The position numbers were made by a program, and so were the translations under genes. Of a stretch of DNA of 26,555 bases, positions 15,085-22,401 are shown piece by piece. The notes under the pieces are model-generated. The model saw nothing but the letters and a program-made list of their open reading frames with translations, was not told where the DNA came from and searched no databases. Numbering within the stretch: position 1 is the stretch's first letter; every line of letters starts with the position of its first letter. Origin of the DNA: Candidatus Coatesiibacteriota bacterium (GTDB lineage Bacteria; RBG-13-66-14; B26-G2); the NCBI GenBank assembly GCA_003647715.1, contig QMNJ01000006.1, positions 1-26,555 of the forward strand. Reading direction: 5' to 3'.

Positions 15085-16020
15085 ATGGATAATTATGACC
15101 CCTATATCTGGAGCGAACTCAAGGAAGACCTGAAGAGATTGAAGGAAGAGAGAAGAGCCATAATAATGGTCCACAACTACCAGCTGGAGGAGGTGCAGGA
15201 GGTTGCGGACATGATGGGTGATTCCTATGGTCTGGCTAAATACGCAACGAATGTGGACGCCGATGTTATCGTCTTATGCGGTGTAAGTTTTATGGCTGAG
15301 ACCGTAAAGTTATTGAATCCCGAAAAGACGGTTTTGTTGCCTGAGGAGGGTGCCACCTGCCCTATGGCGGATATGGTAGAGATAGATGAGTTAAGGAGAT
15401 TGAAGGATGAACATAAGAATGCCAGTGTGGTCTCCTATGTCAACACCTATGTGGAGACAAAGGCATTGAGCGATATATGCTGTACCTCGTCCAATGCTCC
15501 ACAGATTGTGGAGACAATACCTCGCAATAGAGAGGTAATCTTCGTCCCCGATATAGGTCTTGGACAATACGCAGAGCGGATTACTGGAAGGGAAATGATA
15601 CTATGGAGGGGTTTCTGCCCCACACATTACAGATTATTGCCTGAGGATGTTAATAAGGTAAAGAGGGAGCATCCTGAGGCGCTAGTGGTGGTTCATCCTG
15701 AGTGCAGACCATCGGTCATTGATATTGCAGACCATGTCGCCTCAACCAGCGGGATGACAGAGTTTTGCAAGAGAAGTGATGCTGAGGAGTTCATCATTGG
15801 GACTGAGATAGGGATGGTAACGACATTGAGAAGGGCGATGCCGGAAAAAAGATTCTATTCTGCTTCACCGGAGAAGTTGATATGCCCCAATATGAAGATG
15901 ACCACTATACATAGTATCATTCGCTCGCTTGAGAACCTTGACTATAAGATTGAGATTGAGGAGGAGTTTGCGAAGCCAGCGCGTCTGGCACTGGAGAGGA
16001 TGCTTGAGGTGGTGGGTTAG
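15085..16020 (+). CDS. nadA: Quinolinate synthase NadA
   Basis: NadA condenses iminoaspartate with dihydroxyacetone phosphate to quinolinate, using a [4Fe-4S] cluster. From the ATG at 15085 it has 311 residues, and the three cluster ligands are C65 in LCGVSFMAETVKLL, C178 in GFCPTHYR and C267 in CPNMKMTT. The N-terminal MVHNYQLEEVQ and EGATCPMADM motifs are also diagnostic. GTG codons at 15073 and 15076 are alternative starts, adding four or three residues; none of the sites has a strong Shine-Dalgarno sequence. nadC follows after 13 nt. No nadB lies in the window, so the source of iminoaspartate is not shown. Confidence 0.95.
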   Translation: MDNYDPYIWSELKEDLKRLKEERRAIIMVHNYQLEEVQEVADMMGDSYGLAKYATNVDADVIVLCGVSFMAETVKLLNPEKTVLLPEEGATCPMADMVEIDELRRLKDEHKNASVVSYVNTYVETKALSDICCTSSNAPQIVETIPRNREVIFVPDIGLGQYAERITGREMILWRGFCPTHYRLLPEDVNKVKREHPEALVVVHPECRPSVIDIADHVASTSGMTEFCKRSDAEEFIIGTEIGMVTTLRRAMPEKRFYSASPEKLICPNMKMTTIHSIIRSLENLDYKIEIEEEFAKPARLALERMLEVVG

Positions 16021-16033
16021 AGGTGAAATTGTT

Positions 16034-16894
16034 ATGAAGGTAAGCGAATCATATATTGACTGGGTAGTGAGTTTAGCGCTTGATGAGGATATTGGTTCAG
16101 GCGATATAACCACTATTGCACTTGAGCCAGGTGATGACATCTGGGAAGCAGAACTAATATTTAAGTCGGATAGGGGGGTGTTGTGTGGAAGCAGGTTCTT
16201 TGAGAGGGCATTTCAGTTGCTTGATGTTGATGCTGGCTTTGAATGGCAATTTGAGGATGGCGACCTTATTGAGGGTAGAAGCAATGTATGTAGGGTTAGG
16301 GCGATGGCAGATACAATACTGACTGCTGAGAGGGTGGCATTAAACTTCATCTGTCATCTATCGGGTATTGCCACCAATACCAGAAGGTATGTGGATGCCA
16401 CAAAAGGCAAGGTGAGGGTGCTTGACACCAGAAAGACCACCCCACTTCTTCGGTTAGCGGAGAAGTATGCGGTCAGGGTTGGAGGAGGGTCAAATCATCG
16501 GTTGGGACTATACGATGGCGTTCTTATAAAAGACAACCACATTAAAATTGCAGGAAGTGTATCAAGGGCGGTGGGTCTGGCAAGGAAGAATTCTCATCAT
16601 CTTTTAAAGATTGAGGTAGAGGTTTGCGACCTCAAGCAGGTGGAGGAGGCACTGTCTGTTAACGCAGATGTGATTATGCTTGATAACTTCACTGAGGATG
16701 AGATAGCAAGAGCTGTAGAGATAATTGGAGGTAGAGCGGGTGTAGAACTTTCAGGGGGTGTTAATCTTGACAATATCTCCCGTTATGCAGACATCGGGGC
16801 TGATTATATCTCAATTGGTGCACTGGTTCACCATGCGACATGGGTAGATTTCTCTCTGGAGGTGAGCGGTAGGGTTGATATTGCTGATAATTGA
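16034..16894 (+). CDS. nadC: Nicotinate-nucleotide pyrophosphorylase NadC
   Basis: NadC turns quinolinate and PRPP into nicotinic acid mononucleotide, the step after NadA in de novo NAD synthesis. From the ATG at 16034 it has 286 residues, the usual size. The frame is open upstream to 15929, but those codons lie over nadA and are arginine/tryptophan-rich, while AGAGGTGA is well placed before 16034. Substrate-binding residues are visible as E99-R100 in LTAERVALNF, R133-K134 in DTRKTTP, H155-R156 in GGSNHRLGLYDG, K166 in LIKDNH, and the phosphate-loop segments MLDNFT and ELSGGVN. The order nadA-nadC with 13 nt between them is a standard operon. Confidence 0.95.
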   Translation: MKVSESYIDWVVSLALDEDIGSGDITTIALEPGDDIWEAELIFKSDRGVLCGSRFFERAFQLLDVDAGFEWQFEDGDLIEGRSNVCRVRAMADTILTAERVALNFICHLSGIATNTRRYVDATKGKVRVLDTRKTTPLLRLAEKYAVRVGGGSNHRLGLYDGVLIKDNHIKIAGSVSRAVGLARKNSHHLLKIEVEVCDLKQVEEALSVNADVIMLDNFTEDEIARAVEIIGGRAGVELSGGVNLDNISRYADIGADYISIGALVHHATWVDFSLEVSGRVDIADN

Positions 16895-16907
16895 TATTTC
16901 AATATCA
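16892..16907. repeat. Short AT-rich inverted repeat at the nadC stop
   Basis: TGATATT and AATATCA form perfect 7-nt arms around TC. The left arm includes the nadC stop codon. The stem is AT-only apart from one pair and is followed by TTTATG. It could be a weak terminator or a binding site; it may be chance in AT-rich DNA. Confidence 0.25.
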
Positions 16908-16949
16908 TTTATGTATTGGTGATTTGCTTACAATTCGTTGAAGTTATAA

Positions 16950-17474
16950 ATGGTTGTGGAATTGGATAGTTTTCTCTCATATAAAAGTGTCCTGGCTCTT
17001 TTATGTGGTATGGTTTTTGGTTATATTATCTACCTTCTTTTCAAAAGGGATGGAAGTAGGAGCATAAGTGCAGAGGTAGGTATGGTGGAGTCCAGTGAAG
17101 ATGGTGTAGATGTCTATTCAGAGAAGGGGAGCATAGAGGAGTATGGTAGTTATGAGGAATATGATGGTGTTATTGGGGGGGCAGAGTTAATTCCCATTGT
17201 CGCAGTGAAGGGAGAGATTGAAACCTCAATGTTATTGAGTATTCTTGAAGGCGAGGGTATAGAATCACACCTCTATCCTCCGCACTGGGTTTCGCCTGAT
17301 ATGTATGTTACGGGCGAGGACCTTTATGGTATAAAGGGCTGGATAGTAGTGAGGAGGGATGATGTTAGAAAGGCATCCAAGATAGTTGAGGTTTTTTCTC
17401 TGGGTTATGGAATAGATGTAATCTTCAACGAGAAGGTCATAGGATATGAAGATAGGACTGATAGGGGTCGGTAG
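16950..17474 (+). CDS. Membrane-anchored DUF2007-like protein
   Basis: A 174-residue protein with one membrane segment near the N-terminus (about 12-31, LALLCGMVFGYIIYLLF). An acidic Ser/Glu/Tyr-rich linker (about 40-78) and a C-terminal domain (about 79-148) follow. That domain starts ELIPIVAVKGEIETSMLLS and continues EGEGIESHLYPP, then WIVVRRDDVRKASKIVE. This strand-helix-strand pattern resembles DUF2007, called a putative signal-transducing domain, in which a ferredoxin-like fold senses an unknown ligand. The family call is tentative. The 3' end overlaps the sugar dehydrogenase gene by 29 nt in another frame, so the two are likely co-translated. Confidence 0.65.
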   Translation: MVVELDSFLSYKSVLALLCGMVFGYIIYLLFKRDGSRSISAEVGMVESSEDGVDVYSEKGSIEEYGSYEEYDGVIGGAELIPIVAVKGEIETSMLLSILEGEGIESHLYPPHWVSPDMYVTGEDLYGIKGWIVVRRDDVRKASKIVEVFSLGYGIDVIFNEKVIGYEDRTDRGR

Positions 17475-18426
17475 GTGGGGTGAGAACCATCTCAGAACGC
17501 TACTTGACATAGGTAATGTAGAGGTAGTTGTATATGACACCGATGAGGGGCGTCTTTCTGAGATAATTGCAAAATATGGGGTTGAATCCGCAGGTAGTTT
17601 TAATGAGATACTGGATGCCGAAGGGGTGATTATTGCCACATCTGCGTCTGACCACTTTGAGCATACAAAAAAGGCACTCAACTCCGGGTGTAATGTTCTG
17701 GTGGAGAAGCCGCTTGCGTTGAGTTCAGATGAGGGAATGGAATTGGTGGAGATAGCAGAAAAAAACTCGCTTATATTAGGGGTGGGGCATCTTCTGGTAT
17801 ATCATCCGGCGGTAATCAAGATGAAAGAGATGCTTTTGGACTATGGCAGGCAGATATATGTTTTCACCAGGAGGACAAACCTTGGAGTGGTTAGGGATGT
17901 TGAGAACACCCTATACAGTTTAGGTGTCCACGATGTTTCCATTCTTCTCTATCTTTTTGGCAGAATGCCTAATGGTGTCTCATGTATGGGTGATTGTTTA
18001 TTGCAGGAGCAGATTGAAGATATAGCATTCTTGTATATGGATTTTGATGGTATTCCATCCTATTCACATATTACATGGCTGTCTGTAGAGAAGAGGCAGG
18101 AGGTGGTTATATTCACCGATAGGGGAGTAATCTGGCACTCATGCACGGGTGACGAACCGCTCAAGGTTCTCAGACCACCTGAAGATGTGGATACTATAGA
18201 TGACTGGGTGAGGAGGTGTAGATTACCCGAACTTGATGTTCAAACTATAGAGGTTGATGACACCCCGCCACTTACAGTGGAGATAGAGGCATTTCTCAAG
18301 GCGATTGAGACGAAAAGCCCGATGATAACTGATGGCAGGGAGGGGCTTGAGGTGTTGCTGGTTTTAGAGGCGGCGATGAAATCAATACGAAAAGGCGGTA
18401 AGAGGGTGAGGGTAGAGGGCATATGA
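17446..18426 (+). CDS. Gfo/Idh/MocA dehydrogenase, probably nucleotide-sugar 3-dehydrogenase
   Basis: A 326-residue NAD(P)-dependent sugar oxidoreductase. The Rossmann motif GVGRWG lies at 7-12, and the family's catalytic Lys is in VEKPLA (E87-K88-P89). A GVHDVSILLYL helix follows in the substrate domain. Its partners in region 4 are a WbpD/WlbB-like acetyltransferase and a WbpE/WlbC-like aminotransferase. This suggests that it oxidises C3 of a UDP-GlcNAc-type sugar, as WbpB/WlbA or GnnA do, to prepare 3-amination. The exact substrate (UDP-GlcNAc or its uronic acid) is not readable, and no UDP-GlcNAc 6-dehydrogenase is in the window. A restriction-modification cassette now separates it from those partners. 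Confidence 0.82.
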   Translation: MKIGLIGVGRWGENHLRTLLDIGNVEVVVYDTDEGRLSEIIAKYGVESAGSFNEILDAEGVIIATSASDHFEHTKKALNSGCNVLVEKPLALSSDEGMELVEIAEKNSLILGVGHLLVYHPAVIKMKEMLLDYGRQIYVFTRRTNLGVVRDVENTLYSLGVHDVSILLYLFGRMPNGVSCMGDCLLQEQIEDIAFLYMDFDGIPSYSHITWLSVEKRQEVVIFTDRGVIWHSCTGDEPLKVLRPPEDVDTIDDWVRRCRLPELDVQTIEVDDTPPLTVEIEAFLKAIETKSPMITDGREGLEVLLVLEAAMKSIRKGGKRVRVEGI

Positions 18427-18458
18427 TGTAGGTATAGATATTTTAATCTAGCGATTTT

Positions 18459-18467
18459 TGGTATAAT
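18459..18467 (+). promoter_or_regulatory. Extended -10 promoter of the restriction-modification cassette
   Basis: TGGTATAAT is a perfect extended -10 element. It lies 28 nt before the methyltransferase ATG in the 69-nt gap after the sugar dehydrogenase. No -35 is evident. A start near 18474 would leave a 22-nt leader carrying AAGG five bases before the ATG. Confidence 0.55.
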
Positions 18468-18495
18468 TTCGGAAGGATAAGGATACAAGGGTAGA

Positions 18496-19713
18496 ATGAA
18501 TGAAGATATTAGGATTGCTGCTGAGAAGTTTGGAATTGACCTGAAGCAAATAGAAGAGATAGTAGATATAAAAAAAAATATTGATGTATTAGGTAATGAT
18601 TTGACATTTATTGGTGTAAGAGAAAAAGACCGCACCAAGCATGTTCATCGTTTGCATCCATATCTCGGTAAATTCATTCCCCAGCTTGTAGAGGTATTTC
18701 TGAAAAAGTATTTCAAGCAGGGTGACATTATTCTTGACCCTTTCTCAGGTTCAGGAACAACTTTGGTTGAGGCAAATGTATTGGGAATTAATTCTATAGG
18801 AATTGAATTATCGCCTTTTAATGTATTGATACAGAGAGTGAAGACAAATAGTTATGACATTGTAGAAGTTGAAAAGGAAGTTAAGGATGCACTAAAGAGG
18901 TTGAAGGCATTCAGTAGGAAGATTACTAAAGGAACGAATACATTATTTGGAGAGGTAGAAAGGTTTGATACTGACAGTGAATATCTAAATGAATGGTTTT
19001 CCGATAGAGCATTACAGGAGATTCTGTTTTATAGGAGTATTATAGGTGATTACAGGAATCAGGATGTATTAAAGACAATATTATCTAGGTCTGCTCGCTC
19101 GTCAAGGTTGATTCCTCATTATGACCTGGCTAGACCCAAGAGACCTGTAAGAGAGACATACTGGTGTATAAAACACAAGAGATATTGTAAACCAATTGAT
19201 GAAGCGTTGAAGTTTATAAATCGTTATAGTTATGACACAATAAAGCGTATTAAAGAATTTGAACAAATAAGGACCGAAGCATTCATTAAAATCTATCATG
19301 GTGACTCAAGGACTTTTGAACTACCAATTAATTTTATGATAGATGGTATTTTTACCTCTCCTCCATATGTTGGTATAATAGATTACCATGAGCAACATAG
19401 ATATGCTTATGAATTATTTGATTTTCCAAGGTTAGATAATTTAGAGATAGGAAGGGCAAGTAAAGGACAATCTGAAGTTGCAAGAGAAGAGTATGTAAAA
19501 GGAATTGTTGAAGTGTTTAAGAATGTTTCAAAGCATTTAAGAGATAAAGCTCCAATATTTATAGTTGCAAATGATAAGTATAATCTATATCCCAATATAG
19601 GAGATGAATGTGGATTTAGTTTAATAGATGTTTTTGAAAGACCTGTTCTAATGAGAACCGAGAGGGATTCTAATAAGTATTTTGAATCTATATTTTATTT
19701 TAGGAAAATTTAA
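18496..19713 (+). CDS. Type II DNA methyltransferase, probably N4-cytosine, of the TdeIII-like system
   Basis: A 405-residue SAM-dependent DNA methyltransferase. A motif X-like segment HRLHPYLGKFIPQLVEVF (51-68) is followed by the SAM-binding motif DPFSGSGTT (81-89) and IGIELSPF. The catalytic TSPPYVG lies at 287-293. The Ser before PPY favours N4-cytosine methylation. Motif I comes before motif IV with about 200 residues between them, where the target-recognition region probably lies. It contains WCIKHKRYCKPI, with two cysteines eight residues apart. The nuclease gene starts 2 nt after the stop. The gene is distinctly AT-rich relative to its neighbours, consistent with horizontal acquisition. 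It protects host DNA from the partner nuclease. Confidence 0.88.
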   Translation: MNEDIRIAAEKFGIDLKQIEEIVDIKKNIDVLGNDLTFIGVREKDRTKHVHRLHPYLGKFIPQLVEVFLKKYFKQGDIILDPFSGSGTTLVEANVLGINSIGIELSPFNVLIQRVKTNSYDIVEVEKEVKDALKRLKAFSRKITKGTNTLFGEVERFDTDSEYLNEWFSDRALQEILFYRSIIGDYRNQDVLKTILSRSARSSRLIPHYDLARPKRPVRETYWCIKHKRYCKPIDEALKFINRYSYDTIKRIKEFEQIRTEAFIKIYHGDSRTFELPINFMIDGIFTSPPYVGIIDYHEQHRYAYELFDFPRLDNLEIGRASKGQSEVAREEYVKGIVEVFKNVSKHLRDKAPIFIVANDKYNLYPNIGDECGFSLIDVFERPVLMRTERDSNKYFESIFYFRKI

Positions 19714-19715
19714 TA

Positions 19716-20501
19716 ATGTCTTTATCATCAGGAACAAAAAATAATATTTTTAATCTTCTGACTAACACAGTGAGAGAGAAATTAATTAATTATAAACCTG
19801 AAACAGTTTATATGCCTTTTCATCATCGTCTATTGGGTAAAGACCGTTATGAAATGTTCTCTTTCATCCAATCTATGAATACTACCTTTGGTATATCTTT
19901 GTGGGAACAAATTGCAGTAATTTTGGCTAAAAGTGCAGGTAATTATGCTAAAAGACAATATATATTGCTTGGAGAGATAGATGATGGAACAGAGGAATTA
20001 ATCAGAGGTATACAATACCAATTAAGAAAGGGAGAAATTAAGTCAAATAAGATGTTTGAAATAGAACAAATTAGAAATAATATTAAGGAAGGAGAGGATA
20101 AAAAGGACCCTGATTCACTTGTTGACCTATTTGTGAAAATAGAAGACATAGAGAATTATTTCGATATCACAAGTGCAAAGCCAAATATTAAAGAATTTGT
20201 AGCATTGAAACTAAAACTTATGAGATGGACAGGGCTCAGACTTAGTCAGAATAAGAATGCAAAAGTATTTACAAGAATCGCTATTCCTTATAATCCCTAT
20301 CATCCGGAGCCATATGAGAGATGGACATTAAAAGGGCTATTTGATTTATCAGAGGGTGAGATATTAGTGGGTGAAGAATTCTGGAATTTTGTTGCCAGTG
20401 ATGATATTTATGATGAGTTACTAGATGTGTTTCAAAGCGCTGGAGAGGAACTTAGGGATGATATAGACAGGAGGTTTAAGGATTTCACATCAGTTGATTA
20501 G
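19716..20501 (+). CDS. TdeIII-family type II restriction endonuclease
   Basis: A 261-residue protein that I recognise as TdeIII-like from several segments: YKPETVYMPFHHRLLGKDR (26-44), FSFIQSMNTTFG, IAIPYNPYHPEPYERWT (169-185) and VGEEFWNF. The nuclease core is probably D137 in SLVDLF followed by NYFDITSAKPN (147-157). Family members, as I remember them, read DIK-T-x-KPN there, so the third residue of the D-x-K motif is Thr152 instead of Lys; activity is therefore uncertain. From memory the founding enzyme recognises GGNCC, but I cannot verify this for the present protein. It is encoded directly after its methyltransferase. It is strongly AT-rich: 14 G+C of 60 at 19741-19800. Confidence 0.85.
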   Translation: MSLSSGTKNNIFNLLTNTVREKLINYKPETVYMPFHHRLLGKDRYEMFSFIQSMNTTFGISLWEQIAVILAKSAGNYAKRQYILLGEIDDGTEELIRGIQYQLRKGEIKSNKMFEIEQIRNNIKEGEDKKDPDSLVDLFVKIEDIENYFDITSAKPNIKEFVALKLKLMRWTGLRLSQNKNAKVFTRIAIPYNPYHPEPYERWTLKGLFDLSEGEILVGEEFWNFVASDDIYDELLDVFQSAGEELRDDIDRRFKDFTSVD

Positions 20502-20522
20502 GGTATGAAAGCAAAAAATCTG

Positions 20523-20548
20523 AAATACATGTATTACATGATGTATTT
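20523..20548. repeat. Inverted repeat between the nuclease and acetyltransferase genes
   Basis: AAATACAT (20523-20530) and ATGTATTT (20541-20548) are perfect 8-nt arms around a 10-nt loop. The palindrome TACATGTA (20526-20533) lies inside. T-rich sequence follows. It could end the restriction-modification transcript or be an operator; the AT-rich stem would be weak. Confidence 0.35.
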
Positions 20549-20578
20549 GTTTATATATCGGTAGGAGGTAAGCTATAA

Positions 20579-21163
20579 ATGGCTGATTACTTCGTTCATG
20601 AGACCGCAGTCGTAGATGAGGGTGCGATAATTGGCAAGGGCACGAAGATATGGCACTTCTGCCATATAATGCCTAAAGCAAGAATAGGCGAGAGATGCGT
20701 TCTCGGTCAGAACTGCTTCGTCGGTGGTGAGGCAGTGATAGGCAACAATGTTCATGTTCAGAACAATGTAAGTATCTATGACCGGGTGATAGTTGAGGAC
20801 GATGTCTTTCTCGGTCCTTCAATGGTATTTACCAATGACCTCACCCCACGCTCCGCATATCCCAAGAAGGACAAGGAGGGTTGGATTGAGACATATGTTG
20901 AGAGAGGTGCCTCCATAGGTGCTAATGCTACTATTGTGTGTGGTGTGAGAATAGGTAAGCATTCGTTTGTAGGTGCAGGCGCTGTGGTGGTGAAGGATGT
21001 GAGACCCTATTCGGTGGTGGTGGGAAACCCTGCAGAGCATATTGGCTGGATGTGTGAGTGCGGAGGCAGATTGAGGACTATTGATGGTGTCCGATATAGG
21101 TGTGAGAAGTGTGAGAGAGAGTATGAATTAAGAGGTGAGCAGATATATTGTCTGGAGGAATGA
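20579..21163 (+). CDS. WbpD/WlbB-like sugar N-acetyltransferase with C-terminal zinc ribbon
   Basis: A 194-residue left-handed beta-helix acyltransferase. Hexapeptide repeats run through most of residues 8-150, for example VDEGAIIGKGTKIWHFCHI, IGERCVLGQNCFVGG and IGKHSFVGAGAVVVKD. By similarity to WbpD/WlbB it transfers acetyl from acetyl-CoA to the 3-amino group of a UDP-2-acetamido-3-amino sugar. After the helix comes a short metal-binding tail: C159-x-C161 and C175-xx-C178, a probable zinc ribbon also seen in relatives. GGAGGT lies 9 nt before the ATG. The aminotransferase start shares one base with its stop. It uses the aminotransferase product, and the dehydrogenase that should start the pathway is across the inserted cassette. 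Confidence 0.9.
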   Translation: MADYFVHETAVVDEGAIIGKGTKIWHFCHIMPKARIGERCVLGQNCFVGGEAVIGNNVHVQNNVSIYDRVIVEDDVFLGPSMVFTNDLTPRSAYPKKDKEGWIETYVERGASIGANATIVCGVRIGKHSFVGAGAVVVKDVRPYSVVVGNPAEHIGWMCECGGRLRTIDGVRYRCEKCEREYELRGEQIYCLEE

Positions 21164-22257
21164 TGAGAGTAAGAGCACTTGACCTAATTAGGCAGTATAA
21201 GAGCATAAAGGATGAAATAGACAGTGCAGTCAACAGGGTTATCTCATCTGGAAGATATATTCTTGGTGAGGAGGTGGAAAACTTTGAGCGAGAATTTGCT
21301 CATTACAACGGTTCGGAGTATGCAGTGGGGGTGGGCTCTGGAACCGATGCCCTGCTGGTTGCCCTTATGGCTCTTGGTATAGGCGAGGGCGATGAGGTGA
21401 TAACCCCCGCCTATTCGTTTACCGCAAGCGCCGATGTGATACTGAGAGTTGGTGCAAAGCCGGTCTTTTGTGATGTGTGTGATGATTTCAATATTGACCC
21501 CAATTATATTGAGATGGCGGTTTCAGATAGAACAAAAGCCATAATTGTGGTTCATCTGTTCGGTCTGCCCTGCGATATGGATAAAGTGATGAATATAGCG
21601 CAAGAGCATAATTTATTTGTTATTGAGGACTGTGCGCAGGCGGTGGGTGCAGAATATAAGGGTAAGAAGGTTGGAACAATAGGGGATATCGGTTGTTTCT
21701 CATTCTTCCCCACCAAGAACCTCGGTTGCTATGGTGATGGTGGAATGATTATTACAGATAGTGAAAAACTTTATGAGAAGATGCGCCTCATCAGGGTTCA
21801 TGGTCAGAGGGAGAAGTATATACCAGAGATGCTGGGCATAAAGTCGCGCCTGGACGCAATTCAAGCAGGGATTTTACGGGCAAAGTTAAAACATATAGAT
21901 GGCTGGAACAGAAGGAGAAGGGAGATTGCCGACATATATAGTAACTCTCTCAGAGACATAGTGGAGGTTCCAGTGGAATACGAGGACAGGGTAGCGGTTT
22001 ATCATCAGTTCACAATAAAGAGCAAGAGCAGAGATACTCTGGTAAAACACTTAAAGGAGAGAGGCGTTGATACCGCAATATATTACCCTGTGGCACTGAA
22101 TAGAACACCTTTGTTTCAAGGTGCTAAGACCATTCCACTTAATTGTTCAAGGGCAGATGACTTGACGAAACTCTCGCTGTCAATCCCTATTTATCCTGAA
22201 TTAACCGATGAAGAGGTTATTTATGTTATAGACATATTAAAGGAGTTCTGGGATTAG
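21163..22257 (+). CDS. DegT/DnrJ/EryC1/StrS aminotransferase, WbpE/WlbC-like
   Basis: A 364-residue PLP-dependent sugar aminotransferase. GSGTDALLVAL (58-68) binds the cofactor phosphate, EDCAQAVGA (155-163) contains the Asp that contacts the pyridine nitrogen, and K185 in FFPTKNLGCYGDGG is the Schiff-base lysine. With WbpB-like and WbpD-like partners it should transfer an amino group to the C3 ketone of a UDP-GlcNAc-type sugar, usually from glutamate. The start is the ATG at 21163, which overlaps the previous stop (TGATG) and has GGAGG 4 nt upstream; an ATG at 21160 is too close to that site, and the frame's TTG at 21148 lies upstream of it. Confidence 0.9.
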   Translation: MRVRALDLIRQYKSIKDEIDSAVNRVISSGRYILGEEVENFEREFAHYNGSEYAVGVGSGTDALLVALMALGIGEGDEVITPAYSFTASADVILRVGAKPVFCDVCDDFNIDPNYIEMAVSDRTKAIIVVHLFGLPCDMDKVMNIAQEHNLFVIEDCAQAVGAEYKGKKVGTIGDIGCFSFFPTKNLGCYGDGGMIITDSEKLYEKMRLIRVHGQREKYIPEMLGIKSRLDAIQAGILRAKLKHIDGWNRRRREIADIYSNSLRDIVEVPVEYEDRVAVYHQFTIKSKSRDTLVKHLKERGVDTAIYYPVALNRTPLFQGAKTIPLNCSRADDLTKLSLSIPIYPELTDEEVIYVIDILKEFWD

Positions 22258-22328
22258 AGATATTTTTTCATAGTGAGTATCTTTATTTGGTATGTGATTG
22301 AAGATATATCTAAATAAATCTTCGTAAT

Positions 22329-22356
22329 TTGATATTATTAAATTAGTGGATATATA
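22329..22356 (+). promoter_or_regulatory. Candidate promoter of the rhamnose genes
   Basis: TTGATA (22329-22334) is followed after 16 nt by TATATA (22351-22356) in the AT-rich 144-nt gap between the aminotransferase and rmlB. No other element or hairpin stands out in the gap; a run of six T at 22262-22267 lacks a preceding stem. Confidence 0.4.
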
Positions 22357-22401
22357 TGTAGCAATGAGATTGTATGGAAATTCCCAGAAGGTGGTGGAGA
22401 G

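Noticed and set aside
15929..16033. N-terminal extension of NadC
   Set aside because: It lies over the nadA end in another frame and has no family similarity; the ATG at 16034 has a clear Shine-Dalgarno sequence.
17446..18426. Aspartate dehydrogenase feeding NadA
   Set aside because: The VEKPLA motif and the neighbouring acetyltransferase and aminotransferase fit the Gfo/Idh/MocA sugar dehydrogenases instead.
22262..22267. Run of six T after the aminotransferase as an intrinsic terminator
   Set aside because: No stable stem precedes it.
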